Shown here piece by piece: positions 35,701 through 47,722 of a DNA stretch of 64,000 nucleotides. Below the pieces are notes generated by a model. It ran no database searches and was not told where the DNA came from. It was given only the letters and a program-made list of their open reading frames with translations. This DNA comes from Chrysopilus asiliformis (taxonomy: Eukaryota; Arthropoda; Insecta; Diptera; Rhagionidae), in assembly GCA_964034945.1 (NCBI GenBank), contig OZ035962.1:95191284-95255283 (forward strand), read 5' to 3'. The translations under genes were made by a program, and so were the position numbers. Each line of letters opens with the position of its first letter. Within the stretch, counting starts at the first letter, position 1.

Positions 35701-38700
35701 AAACTTTTGGTTATTTTTTGCTAAACATTTTTAAAAATATAGAGGAAAAACCGAAATCAATTTCTTGTTGATCATCACCATGACCGTCAACAGCATCATC
35801 ATCATCATCATCTGTTAAAAAAAGACTTGTGACGTTATCACAGTTCTATATATACTATATATATATAAAAAAAATAACAAAAATGAAAATCTAAAATTGC
35901 CTTTTGACCACATCCCCAAAAAACAAATTCTCTCACCGCCATCGATCCAAATATTTCAACCATCGGAAACTATCCGTTCATCCATCCGACCCCAAAAATT
36001 TCTCCCAGGTTTATTTATTTAAAATCACCTAAAAAAAATATAAATGCCAATTATGTACGCGCCAAACGCATACACGCAACTATGAAACCCCCCGAATGTG
36101 GTATTTTTTTTTGAGTTGTTTTTTTTTAGTGGCAATTTTGTAAAACACCTGAAGAGAGAAGAACATCAAATGTTCAATAAGAAGATTTTCATCACCTTGA
36201 GCGAAGAGAAAATATGCAAGTAATTTATGAGGTTAGCAGCATCGGTCTATCGCTCTCCGTATTTTAAAATTTATGACGTCGTTATGGTTTTTATATTAAC
36301 AATAATATATTAATGTCTATATAGAAATATTATTGAATATTGTTGATATGTATATAAAAGTATGTTAGAGGAGTAGGCAGACAAACAAATGGGAACCAAG
36401 TGAATTTTTCATATTTTTAGTCGCCCTGAACTTGAACTGATTGACCAATCTGTTGAACGTGGTTGCTCCTACTGACGATAGTGCCATGTGATATACACTC
36501 ATATAATGATATAAATGGATATTTTATGGTAGTGGTGATAGAGCGCTAGCGGGTGGATATGGGGTGTATTTTAACGCAATTTTATCTTTCGACGTAGTTG
36601 TGGGGTAAGTCGAAGAAAATGTAACGTGCTTGAAAATGTATGCAAAAAAATTTCGCGTGAATAACGAGGGTGAATTAAAAACATTGCATTAGTAACCAAC
36701 TAATTTTATTTATTAATTCATTTTCATTTCAAAGAAAATTATAAAAATTTATATCTGAATTTGGATGATTTATTCCAAGAATCTGTATTCAATTTTCAAG
36801 AATTTGTCAGCTACTAGCATTACACAAACTCTTATTACTTTTTATAAAAACCTACTTTTTGTACTGATTTGCAAAGGGTGTTCAAATGGGGTTTTTATAG
36901 TGCTTTCAGAAACTGCCGTAAATGAGCTAAAAACTATCTAGTGTTTAACCATTGAACCATTTATGATTCATGGTTTATACTCGACCTTTTAGCATTGAGT
37001 CCTATTAGAATTTCTCGGCTTATACGGTCTGCAAAAACAAAAATAATACAACAAAATTATTATATTATTTTTGCGGATGTTTTCACATCCAAATTTCCCC
37101 CCAACAGGTCGGGCATGTCTGCCCTGAAAACCTGTCAGGAGCCTGTTTCTAGTATGGAAGCTGGCTTACCGTCATCAGAGCCTGCTTTACCAGCTTCCAC
37201 GCAGGCTTACAGGATTTTGGTGGAGTAAAACTCGATTCGAGTATTTATACTTTTTGTTTTACTCCACAAAAATCCTGTAAGCCTGCGTGGAAGCTGGAAA
37301 AGCAGGCTCTGATGACGGTGAGCCAGCTTCCATGCCAGAAACAGGCTCCTGACAGGTTTTCAGGGCAGACATACCCGACTTGTTGGGGGGAAATTTGGAT
37401 GTGAAAACATCCGCAAAAATAATATAACAATTTTGTTGTATTATTTTTGTTTTTGCAGACCGTATAAGCCGAGAAATTCTAATAAGCTAAAAACTATCTA
37501 CAAGAGATTTTATGCGTCCTTTGCACTCGGAACAAGTTACCATTTGGTGTAAACTTTGGGTTGCAGGTATAATCTTCCAAAACGATGAAGATCAGGCATC
37601 AACCCTCAATGAGTTTAGGCATCGGTCGATGATTAACGATTTTATATGTGCCTCTGTTTTTTAATATCTTTACCTTTTAATGTATTTTTATGTAATTTCA
37701 CGACATATTGGTTTCATTATTCGCCATTTGTTGCCGATTTTACGTAAAACAAATAGATTTTTGTATAATTATTAGTCTGAGTATCAGAAATATTATGAGA
37801 AATTCTTTACTTAAAAAACTATTATATTTTAATCTGATTTTTCCCTTCATATTTTTTTTAGATGAGATAGTTGTACGCCAGAGATACATTAAACAGAAGC
37901 TTCTAAGTGCATTAGAAACGGATAGAAAGCGATTGAGGCGAATGCAACGAGAAATAAATGTTCTAATGTCACCATCGCCACCAGAGAGTTCTACAAGACT
38001 GGATAATGAAATTCTTAATTTACGCTGTGATTGTGAAAAAATGGTTCAAGAAATTGAAAGAGCAGGAGACATGGGTAATTTCTATATAAATTTTAATTGT
38101 GATTTGTTATTAATCGAATTTGCCTTTTTTTATATATATTTTAGAAGATGATGCTGATTTCTATCAATGTATTTACACTGGCCAACGATTACCGACACAA
38201 CAGATGCAGGGGGCATTAGGGCCACCACCACCAAGACTACCTCCGGCCACCGCAACTCGTCTAGCACCGCCAATTCCCATACAGCATGAACAGATGCTGC
38301 AGCAACAGCATCAATTTCATTTGCAAAATCAAATCCATCAGCAACAACAACATCAGTATCAGCAACACCAGCAGCAATTGCAGCAGCGGCAGCATCAGCA
38401 GCTGCAAATGCATCAGCAGCGACTGCATCAATCGGAAACGGGGGCGTTGGGTGCAGGAGGGACGAGAGCGGCGGGACCAGCATCGGCGCCACCGGCCTCC
38501 TATCAGCTTAATGTCGACGATGAAGACGATATTAATGAAGAACCATGGACTTGTGACCTGTGTACATTCCAAAATCATCCTTTATTGAATAAGTGCGAGC
38601 AATGCGAAATGATTCGGATAGCTCCTGGTACTATAAAAATCGTTTCCGCAAGCTATACACCACCCGCTATGCCCAATAACAGTTTTAATAATCAATCTTT

Positions 38701-38929
38701 TAGTAATAATAGCAATAACAGTTGCAATAATGTTAACAGCAATGCTAGTAGTAGCAACAGCCATAGCAGTTTACCTAATAATAACCGTGTGGCTAATAAT
38801 CATAGTATCAACAGGCAATCGAGTGATAATAATCCAAGCAATAACACATTCGATGGCTTAAATAATTTATCAAATGCTTCGGTTAATCCGCCACTTGTTA
38901 ACCTCTTCATGCCGGACAGCGTTATATGA
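32763..38929 (+). CDS. Tab2: TAK1-binding protein 2 (Tab2), complete
   Basis: Adaptor that links Lys63-linked ubiquitin chains to the TAK1 kinase in JNK/NF-kappaB (Imd, TNF) signalling. Exons 32763-34212, 37862-38074 and 38145-38929 join in phase with GT-AG sites to 815 residues, close to the fly protein. Seen: CUE domain at about residues 47-90 (MQLFHEMKQEFPTVPDHVV); a long Pro/Gln/Ser-rich linker; a charged coiled coil encoded mostly by exon 2 (RQRYIKQKLLSALE onwards, about 485-555), the expected TAK1-contact region; a His/Gln tract; and an NZF zinc finger near 688-713 (WTCDLCTFQN...KCEQCEM). A roughly 100-residue Asn/Ser-rich tail follows the NZF, which is unusual because in vertebrate TAB2 the NZF is at the extreme C-terminus. 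Intron 1 holds a large inverted repeat. The start is ATGG, just after a splice acceptor. Confidence 0.94.
36941..37484. mobile_element. Foldback element / long hairpin in Tab2 intron 1
   Basis: Inverted arms 37003-37231 and 37256-37484, each 229 bp, differ at only about ten positions by eye. They are separated by a 24-bp AT-rich loop. A 16-bp direct repeat AGCTAAAAACTATCTA lies at 36925-36940 and 37485-37500, suggesting insertion of 36941-37484, including a 62-bp single-copy left flank. The arms are less AT-rich than the intron. Because Tab2 is transcribed through it, the pre-mRNA would contain a 229-bp duplex. Frames of 61-77 codons in the arms are not recognised and probably not coding. Confidence 0.85.
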
Positions 38930-39926
38930 AGTGGTATAAAAAAATAATCAGAAAAAGATTTTTTATGAAATTTCATACATCAAATGCTGTCCAGCTATTG
39001 AAAAAAAGTATCGTTTCAACATTTTTTTTTTGTACTAAGATATCCTTTGATTTCGACAGTCTTTCCCTATTTACGTCCTGTGCGACAGGAATGGTGAATT
39101 CAGCATTTTTTTTTTTGAAAAGACAATTTTAAACTACGTAGCGAAACTGAAGGGCTTGAATGGAGGCCATATTAAAAGACAAATCATATATGAAGCGATA
39201 CAAAACCAATGGGTACAAAATTTAGGGTAACCCCGATACCTTAGTGGACTTTTTTCTTTGCTTTGCTGTATTTAAAAATCGGCTTATTATGTTTATTGAA
39301 ATTATTAAAATATTGTGAATTATTGGGATATTCTGGCACTCAAAATTTGGAAATTGGCTGAAAATCACATCTACTAGGTACGCTAAGGCTCGATTTTAAC
39401 TAAAAGGAAAAAGGATATTTTGTCGGCAAAATTAGGCCCATTATCTCGAAAGCGGGATATTCGAATGGTATGGAGAGGTTAATCAATTTGTACCGAATAC
39501 AAAAACGGATAAACCAATCATCATTTGTTATCAAATAATAATAATACTTGAATTTCGGCGTACTGATGACTTATCAGTTTATACATTTTTTTATAAATTA
39601 TTTTTGAAACTGTAATGATATACTTTATTTTTTGTTAACTTTGTTTATAGAAGTCTTTTCGAATTTTTAAGTATTTTTTAATTTTTATTTCTTTATTTTG
39701 GCTTTTTACTTTATCAACCAAACTTTTTTCAAAATTAATTTTACGACGTCAGACATGATCTCATTTTAACATCTGTTATCACGTGCATTTTATTAATTCG
39801 CTCGTTGAAACTAGTAAGCATATATTTCAGATAGTGGCCAGTCGTACGACATTAGACTGGAATACTGAGCAGGACAGTTTCTAAACTCCGAATCGAACAG
39901 TCTATTAGGTCAGTTAGAACAGTTTT
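38930..39926 (+). other. Tab2 3' UTR / intergenic DNA
   Basis: T-rich sequence after the Tab2 stop. No recognisable gene. The true cleavage site cannot be fixed; candidate AATAAA clusters lie much further on (about 41512, 42305). Confidence 0.35.
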
Positions 39927-40485
39927 TATACCCGTATGGTGAAACCAAAGGGTATATTAAATTTGCCTTACCGTTTGTAACGCCAAGATCCCGTCATCAC
40001 AAAAATGAATTACACCAGTGTGTTTAGAATGATAAAAAAAAAGTTGAATTTAGCATCTCCGTACGTCCGTCCGTCTGTCCGTCTATGGCGCGGATTGTGA
40101 GCGCACGGATTGAGCTACAGACTTGAAATTTTGCGCAGATCCGTTTTTCGTAAAATGCGAGGCTAAGTTCGTTAATGGGCAAAAATGGACCATTAGGGGG
40201 GGTACCCCCATACGAACGAAAATGTTTTTTGCGAATATCTCAAAAACGGTGCATCTTATCAAAAAATTCCAAGAACAAAAGTTGTTTAGGACATGATTCT
40301 ACATAAAACTTCCATACATCAAAATCCGATTGGAATAAATTTTAAAAAATCTAATTGGAAAGTTTGACTTCAAACTGGAATTTTGATACAACTGTTCGCT
40401 TGCCACTTAAACCTCGAACAATGCCATCTCACCATACGGGTTTTCAATTATTGCCAGATTGGCAATTACAGCTTTTGTTATGTTT
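39927..40485 (-). repeat. Dispersed repeat family A copy 5, inverted
   Basis: On the minus strand it runs from AAAAACATAACAAAAGC, through the AATTGCCA/TGGCAAT palindrome, the G/C-run at 40196-40209 and a short GACG tract (40060-40084), to CACCATACGGGTATAA. It is nearly full length, with a short tetranucleotide tract. Confidence 0.85.
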
Positions 40486-41650
40486 TTTATTAAATTAGAA
40501 CAGTAGATAAATTTGTTTTAAATTTATTAAAGTAACTACGAATAAATTAACCAATTTAATTAATTTTAGTAATAATTCGTGGCAGTGAAAGTTTTTCCCC
40601 CTCGTTTTTCGGCTCAGTGATCTTTTTTTTAGATGTCCGCTTGGCAACTCTCTGAATTATAAACTATCTAGTGGGGCGATATTCTGGGGTAGTCAGTTTA
40701 AACAAACTAACCATTAAAGGTTGTCCTCTACTTCGAATTCTTCTCCTTATACCTTCTAAAACATTTAAAAAAATTTAGTTTATGTAAAGGCCTAGATTGA
40801 CCTTAAATTTTGAAATAAAAATTCGCATTTTTTTGTGGAAGATGAAGAATTTAAATTGATCAACAACAACAATAATCAACATAATTGCTAGTAAAGTATG
40901 CTTCCTTAAAAATAAGGTGCGGGGGTTAGCTAGATTTTAGACACATTTAAAGAGCTGTAACGCTAGAAAAAGAAGAGTTTTTTTCATTCCTCCGAAAATA
41001 CTTTCACATAACTTTTAAGTGTAACGATTTTTTAATATTTGAGCAAACTATAGACCAACAGAATCGATTCAAAAATACTTCTATACACAATTTACATTTC
41101 CCTACAAACATTTTTATCTTTTGTTTAAGATTAAAAAAAAATATTTTTATACCAAATTGATTTGTGTTCAAATTTGGAATTAAATACCATTAGCCGAACT
41201 AATTTTTCCCAAAAAGTTCCTTCGAATTGTGTGAACATTGCGTCGAAAGACTCAATAAAAGACATTCCAGTAAATCGATGAAAATATTGTTTTAGTGTGT
41301 ATGTTTGATTTATTTTTTAAGTGTGATATTTGACAACACTTAAAAAAAAAATCAAACATTATGAGTAATTTTTGAGAATAATATTATATAACAATTATTG
41401 AATAATTGATTAGTTTTAGAATTGAGTGCACTTACAGCATGTATTGTTCCATGTTTTATCGACTTAGTGCCTTTAATCGAGGCTTATTTTATTATCCCCC
41501 TTTTTGTGTAAATAAATAAAACTTGTTAAAATTAAATAAAAAAAAATCAATTTGTGTGTTTTATTTTAACACTAACTACTATGAATTTTCCAGTCAAATA
41601 TTTTGAGTGACATAATTTTTGTTTTTTTTCTAATATTTTATTTTATTTCC
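40486..41650. other. Unassigned AT-rich DNA downstream of Tab2
   Basis: Contains an overlapping AATAAATAAA run at about 41511 that could serve as a polyadenylation signal for a long Tab2 3' UTR. No coding region recognised. Confidence 0.3.
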
Positions 41651-41655
41651 TTAAT

Positions 41656-41826
41656 ATGTGGTCATCAGTTGTCAGTCGAGAAGATATTCATATACATTTA
41701 TCACCTGGACAAAATCGTAAGTTATCCAGAATAAATAAAAAATATCAAAAAAATTTGCCAATAAAATAAACAAATTTTAATTTCAATTTAATTTCAGGTG
41801 TGGTGCATTCTTGGGTTGTCTCTTGA
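41656..41826 (+). other. Possible small two-exon ORF or terminal exons
   Basis: An ATG at 41656 opens a 20-codon frame. It reaches a strong donor GTAAGT at 41717 and joins in phase, across an 81-bp intron ending TTTCAG at 41797, to nine more codons and a TGA at 41824. The peptide would be about 29 residues (VSREDIHIHLSPGQNR, then VVHSW). It may be a small-peptide gene, the last coding exons of an alternative transcript, or chance. No family recognised. Confidence 0.25.
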
Positions 41827-42704
41827 TGATCCCTAGAACCTATAGAAAATATTTATCAACCTGTTTATAGCGAATAATTAAATTTGAATTAGTTTTGCGT
41901 TTAACGCAATTTAATAAATTTTCGTTCGTTTCAACGAATTGCCATCTGGTATAATTTACCAACGAAATGGACAATCAAAAAAAATTATCTTTCGTTTGAA
42001 ATAATAATAAAAAAGAACATAAAAAACTAACGAATCCATAGAACAGTAAATTTTAAAGTAATTAAATATAAAATTTATGCAGTTATTTCAGTTTTTTTTA
42101 ACTCAATTATTTATTTGTAAATTATGTTTAATTTCTTTTTCTATTTATTTAACTAAATCTTATAAATAATAGAATTATTATTATTATTGTAAATGAAGAG
42201 ATTTTCTATTTGATGAAATTGTTATGAATTGTTTATGAAGAGCCTAGAGAGAGTAAATTATGAATTTTAAATTAATGAGAGAGAAGTCAAATTATTTTGA
42301 TACAAATAAAGTGTTATTTTTTATTTTCTCAGTTGAATTTTTATTTGTTGCAGTCGCTAGCCATATGATAAATGTTTAAACAGTTTGAGAGCTGTGGTTT
42401 AATTTCCTTGTTTTTATTCCTTACAACTTTTACCAACCTATTTCAAATGAAAAACATTCACCCTTATTGCGATTGTCGTGCCGCGTTTTTGCTTGTAGAA
42501 AAGCACTAACGGCCAGGCGCAGATTTGAGGGGTCTTCAACCCCGCCCCGCTTCCAAACTAACATTCTTCCAAAAAAAATAAATATTAAAAATTCTCTACA
42601 TTAGCGCCTTTTACCCTAAATCGATAGCTTTTACCGTTATTGCGTTTTTCAGATTTCGTAAACATATTTTTTTGTAAACTAATATTTACATTCGTCGGGC
42701 TATA

Positions 42705-42765
42705 AATTGCGCAAGAACGTAGATTTTGTATAAAAAAGTCATGTGCTGTTCACATCAGATGTTTT
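42705..42765. repeat. Short repeat shared with 52390-52450
   Basis: About 60 bp including AACGTAGATTTTGT, AAGTCATGTGCTGT and CACATCAGAT, matched with few differences at 52390-52450 in the same orientation. It overlaps the amine oxidase 3' UTR. Type unknown. Confidence 0.55.
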
Positions 42766-42769
42766 TATT
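42764..42769 (-). terminator. Polyadenylation signal of the amine oxidase gene
   Basis: AATAAA on the minus strand, 40 nt after the stop codon at 42809. Confidence 0.5.
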
Positions 42770-42808
42770 ACAAATCTTTTGCAACGTTAAGAAACTCAAT
42801 AACTAAGA

Positions 42809-45800
42809 CTAATCTGCGTAAATATCAATTAGTCTATTAGCTTCCCTCCATCCGGTTTCGATAGCACCATGAACAGTAGAATAGTGATGGTCACTTGTTG
42901 CTTCGCCGGCAAGAAGAACAATTGGTACATCGGAATCAATTTTGTTTAACGGTTCAGCTAAATTTGCTGCACTTGCTTCCAATTCATCTGTCCGCAATGA
43001 TCGAAATGAATAAGAACCTCGAAAATTTGGATTACTATGCCAGGTCGTTCTATACCGAAAATATATCAATTAATATTTTTGAAAAATAAATAACTTCCAT
43101 TAATACCAACCGTTTAAAATTTATTGGTTTAGGAATTTCCCTCTTTAAAAACTTTTCAATCAAAAACAACTGACCATCTAGCACTTCCTGTTCTGGTCTT
43201 TGCTCCATTTTTCGAGATTCAACACCAATTAACCAACCGCACAAAATGTTTGGTTGATAGTCAACGGTAAAAACTCCAAGAACATCTGCAATCCAATTAT
43301 CCTCTCGTTGCCTGATTTCTTCAAGATCTTCTGGTCGCCATAGAAAACCAACACCTTGCCATCCCTCCTCCCAAAAAGGCTCGGAAAATTCCATGTAGAT
43401 TTTGTTCACGGTCCCAAATCCTAATCCTTCGATTGCCTGCTGCTTAATTTTTGGTAGGGCGGGCGTGAATAGGGATGTGTGGCTACAAAATTATCATAAT
43501 TTTACTATTTCATAAATTTAAAATATCCGCCGTTAGAGATTGCCCATAAAAAACATTTCGTTTATTTTCAGCTTTTCATACCCGCTTTCGTCTCTCGTTC
43601 GCGTTTTGCGAACAATAACCACCTCCCCTAATAGTGTGACGTATTTTACGAACAATCCCCCTGGCTTTACCAAAATTGAAGCAGAGATATTAAAAATGTA
43701 CACACAGAGAAAAAAATTGTAAATATAGCTATTTTATAATGGGGAATTGGGACTTCAACTGAAATAGTTATTTTCAATTACAAAAAAAAATAGTCAAAAT
43801 CGAATAAATAAACGTAACTACTTAGTAGTAAAATTTACCATTTTGCGGTTAAATTAACTATTTTTGTAGTTGAAATTAACTATTTAAATTATAGTCCCAA
43901 TTTCCCATTATAAAATAGTTAAATTTACTTCCATATCTATTCCATATCTATAAAATCCCAGCTAAAAAAGTTAGAGAAATAAATTGAAATTTCAATCGAA
44001 ATTTCCTCAGAAAACCCCTGGCGGCTTTATGTAACTTATTTTCGATCGACTAGTCGAACGAAATCTTTAGTCGACCAAAAATTATGTAAGTCTTTTCTGG
44101 GTAATTTGAAATCTGGGTAACACGATATCGTTGGTGTAATAAGTCAATTTTTTGGGCTTTTGAGTTGGGGTTTTGAGTTTTTGCTGGAAATTCCAAAGTC
44201 CTTCGATGTCATCCTGCTCCGCAATCCTTTTTTATTTTGGAACTAAGTCCAAAACTATATATACCTACTTATTGCAAACTTAAAATGTTCAAACTCTATT
44301 TTCTCGAAGCCAACATTATTGCCAAATTCGGATTCAGCGAGCCCATATTATCCAGAAAATACCGTTATATCGTAATATCTCTGATAAAAACTTGTCTATA
44401 ATTACTTACTATTCCTTCAAAACTCCTAATGAGACCGTACAAATAACGTGATCAGCTTCGTATTCACTCCCATCGGTGCATTTTACTAAAACGTAACTGG
44501 ACCCAACCTTCCGATCCCAATCGATTTGACAAACTTTTTTACCAAATAAGATTTTATCGTGCAACAAACTTTGACGACTTTCATCTGGGTAGGTTCCCTG
44601 CAAAGAAATGAAGAAATTAGTACAGGTAATCTTCAATCAAGCTCGAAATACCATTAAAAATTTTAAAATAGTGATGTATCCTTTGCCCTTCCAATTTAAC
44701 GTTTGGTCACCTTCACATTCCCAGTATTCTGTATCAGTAGACATTGAAAGTTCAAAAAGAGAATCGCATCCATCGAGAGCATTTCGGGACTTGTGATAAA
44801 ATTCTAAATATTGATGAGCTACATCTTTGTTAATATCTTGGTTTTCTGGTTCATTTAAAATTTCTTCGAACCTGGAAGATAATGTTTAAAAATTTTAATC
44901 ACAAATATTTAAAAAAAATCTTCATGATACTTTTCGTAAAGCAACTCTCCCGTAGATTTTACGTATCCAACATATTTGGTGGCTGCATCTTCGAAAATAT
45001 TTTCTATAATTTTTTCGACACGGCCAATTAAGTCTTCCGAAGCATGAGTTCCATCTGATTGTATGCACATTTTTTTGGAAACTTTTGGAATAGAGGATTG
45101 CAACGCATCATGTTCTGTGGCCATGCTGTAAACCACGTTATCCTTTTCCCCATGACACCTGAATTTCATTTTTATTTAAAAATTAATTCTACAATTTTCG
45201 TTGTTAATTCTACCATTGCGCTCCCAGATCGACGACATTTTTAGCGAAAGGTATTGTGTGAACACGACCACCAAACCGATCCTCTGACTCAAGAATTTTA
45301 ACATTTTGAAATCCAGATTTAATTAATCTGGTTGCTGCTGCGATTCCTGAAGGACCAGAACCGATAATGACAATATTTGCAGAAATTGGTTTTATTCTTT
45401 CGGCGGCTGAAGCTAAGCAGAAAAAATTAGTTACAACGTCTGATTATTACATTTTGTTATCAATCTATGATATAAAGAATTAAACAGAATGCTTTCCGTA
45501 GAGAAGTAACTGAGGAATTATACACAAAAAAAAATTACGTCTATTTCATACGCAGGGCAACATTTGACATGCTACTTGCAGGTCAATCAAAAACAGTGGG
45601 TTTTGATGAAAAAAAAGAAACTCGTTGCCCCGTTGTTTTTAAAATTAATAGTTTTTGAAATATCGTAAAACAGCATTTATTTATTTGCTCTGCATTTCAT
45701 ACGTGGCAGCTATTTTTCAAATGAGATTTTCCTTTTAAAAATTGAGGCTAGTCATAGTAAGTCCGCTTTAGACTTTTTAAAAAAAAAAAATCTTTCAGTG

Positions 45801-46126
45801 ATTTGCATAACAGGTCAGTGAAAATAGCTATACTGGGTTGTAAGATCAAATTATTCTATGCCATACTAGAATATGAAATGCCCAGCAATTTTCCCTGCGT
45901 ATGAAATAGACGCAAAAAAATGTCACCCCTTCATAAAACAATTTGAAAATTGTAACGTATAATTAATATCTAGTGATTTATGTTTCCGTGAAAAAATAAA
46001 TTTTATACTTTATCAATAACAGTAACTTCAAAACTTACTTGTTTGATTGTCGTGAAATACATCGAATGGTATGCGACGATTTCCAGTTAAGCAATTAGCA
46101 CTTCCTTTAAATTTTCGGCTATACAT
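42809..46126 (-). CDS. Flavin-containing polyamine oxidase (spermine / N1-acetylspermine oxidase-like)
   Basis: FAD-dependent amine oxidase expected to oxidise spermine or acetylated polyamines, releasing H2O2 and an aminoaldehyde. Seven exons, all GT-AG and in phase, give 511 residues: 46126-46039, 45412-45214, 45158-44931, 44871-44652, 44597-44410, 43482-43111, 43049-42809. Seen: the Rossmann FAD motif IVIIGSGPSGIAAA at about residues 43-56; FGGRVHT; the DLGAQW flavin-contact segment; conserved Lys335 in GFGTVNKIYMEF, the lysine near flavin N5; and the C-terminal AGEATSDHHYSTVHGAIETG FAD motif. There is no signal peptide. The protein ends ...DIYAD without a peroxisomal SKL-type signal, so cytosolic location is more likely. 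The substrate cannot be told from sequence alone. Its start is about 0.8 kb from the SYF2 3' end, and a MITE sits in intron 1. Confidence 0.92.
43729..43918. mobile_element. Small MITE in an amine oxidase intron
   Basis: Inverted ends CTATTTTATAATGGGGAATT and the inverse of CTATTTTATAATGGGAAATT, about 27 bp each, enclose 190 bp of AT-rich sequence full of TAGTTA and TAACTA words. It lies in the intron between exons at 44410 and 43482. Noncoding. Confidence 0.65.
45538..45912. mobile_element. MITE in amine oxidase intron 1
   Basis: Perfect 20-bp inverted ends CGTCTATTTCATACGCAGGG at 45538-45557 and 45893-45912, flanked by A-runs. The 375-bp interior is noncoding. Confidence 0.65.
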
Positions 46127-46950
46127 CTTCTAAATTCTTTAGCAAGTTATTACCTTATCTAAACAAATTTATATCTTTAGCAATAGCTTTTAATTCCTAA
46201 TGTTTTTTTTGAACCAAACTGTATAACAACTTAGTCAGAACTAATTCAAGTTAATATATGCATTGAACTAATATTGTTTGTTTTATTTATTTTTAATTCA
46301 CCATCACAACTTTTTTGATAACAATATCCGGACTGAATTAGCAATAAATAGGTAACTAATATATCTAAGGTTTCATTGGTAAATAAATAATAACATGTGA
46401 AATTGTGTTATTTACGAATGTTTGGCATTCGTAATCACTAGTGGTTAAATAGAAAAACATAGATAAAAATTATACAGTTGAAGAACCTCTATAAAAAACT
46501 TTTTCCAATGTTTTTCAGCCTATTTTGAAATTCCTGTATTTATATTATCTTAAATAAAAGAAAATAAAAAAATTCTAACCACGAAACCACCTTCCAAAGT
46601 ATCTTTCCTTCTCCTTGCCCTATCCCGCAACAGGAAGCAAATATCCCTATCCCAGATGTATCCAGGGACAGATTTTTTTGATGCAGAAAATGACATGCTT
46701 AACGAATATTAATTATACCCCAACGGTAGTTCTAGCAGGTTCTTTTCGGTAGACGGAGGGTTTTCGGTAGACGGAGGGTTAAACAGGCTCGTGCTGGTAT
46801 AAACTAAAGAAATTTCGCTTTGGACAAGGAGCGAGTAATTTTTTTGAATGCAGAATACTTGTTAATTTCCTAGGAGAATGCTTTAGACTGACCAAAGAAA
46901 TGTTAAGGAATTTCTACCTAATTTAATAAAGACAAAACTCTTCTGAAACT
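46127..46950. other. Spacer between amine oxidase start and SYF2 3' end
   Basis: No coding region seen. It contains a small tandem duplication of TTTTCGGTAGACGGAGGG near 46744-46778. It should hold the amine oxidase promoter; no clear TATA box was identified. Confidence 0.3.
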
Positions 46951-46956
46951 TGTAAC

Positions 46957-46962
46957 TTTATT
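46957..46962 (-). terminator. Polyadenylation signal of SYF2
   Basis: AATAAA on the minus strand, 83 nt after the SYF2 stop. Confidence 0.5.
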
Positions 46963-47044
46963 AAAATGTTTTGCACTCTGAACATTAAAAACATAGTTCA
47001 AAAGTAAAATAATAAGAAATAGGAATACAATGTAGACAATGTTG

Positions 47045-47722
47045 CTAAATGGCGGTACCACGTTCCAGATTCTGTTTGATTTCCGCCGTGTGTTCACCAT
47101 AGTAGCGCTCCAATTTCTTGTTGAATTTCGAGTTTCTTTCATTAATGAAGTCCACGTCAGCGTCATCATTGTAGATCCTTCGCCGAGAGTATTTCTTCCT
47201 CTTATCAATCTGCGCCTCCAGGTCCTTGACCATGTTATTGATAGCATTCGGAGTGTCTTTGTGCAGGCCGTGAATGATTGTGTGTGCTCCACCGTAGAAG
47301 GCTTCGCCGAGCTCTGCTTTCTGTTTCTCGTATTTGACCATGTCTCGCTGGGGCATGTTCTTCACTAGGCGATTATACTGTCTGGCTGTTTGGGACTCAA
47401 AGCTGGAAAATCCTTGATCGGGATTCTTTTTCTTCTTCTTTTTTTCTATGCGCTCGGCGTCAAGTGCAGAGACGTCCAGTAGCTTCAGGCGGTCATAATC
47501 TGTTCCCTGTGCTTTGGCCTCCTCCCGAGCCTTTTCATCGGCCAGAATCCAGTCTGCTTGTCTCTTCCGTGATTCCCAATTATTAGGCAGCTTGTTTCGG
47601 GCATCTTCCGCTACAACTTCCTGGTGATTGTGTGTCCGAGCTTCGTTTCGTAGCTTGTGAAGAGTTTTCAAACGCTCCATTCGCTCAGAACGCTTTTCTT
47701 CCGAGGTTTTTTCACTATCCAT
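47045..47722 (-). CDS. Syf2: Pre-mRNA splicing factor SYF2
   Basis: Small charged nuclear protein of the NineTeen/Prp19-associated spliceosome complex (human GCIP p29). A single uninterrupted 225-codon frame. Seen: Arg/Lys/Glu-rich helices at the N-terminus (RMERLKTLHKLRNEAR), the conserved NWESRKRQADWIL segment, QTARQYNRLVKNMPQRDM, and the C-terminal SRRRIYNDDADVDFINERN signature with KFNKKLERYY. The length matches the family. I start at 47722, an ATGG in good context; the only upstream in-frame near-start is a TTG. It is intronless, unlike its neighbours. Same strand as the upstream-lying amine oxidase but clearly a separate gene. Confidence 0.95.
   Translation of the reverse strand: MDSEKTSEEKRSERMERLKTLHKLRNEARTHNHQEVVAEDARNKLPNNWESRKRQADWILADEKAREEAKAQGTDYDRLKLLDVSALDAERIEKKKKKKNPDQGFSSFESQTARQYNRLVKNMPQRDMVKYEKQKAELGEAFYGGAHTIIHGLHKDTPNAINNMVKDLEAQIDKRKKYSRRRIYNDDADVDFINERNSKFNKKLERYYGEHTAEIKQNLERGTAI

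Noticed and set aside
36995..37430. 61-77-codon frames in the hairpin arms as coding genes
   Set aside because: The arms are inverted copies and the two open frames are in different frames, so coding constraint is not supported.
38130..38588. Ala/Val-rich and Leu-rich minus frames and a Ser/Ile/Asn-rich plus frame over the CAGCAG tract
   Set aside because: Alternative-frame readings of the Tab2 His/Gln tract.
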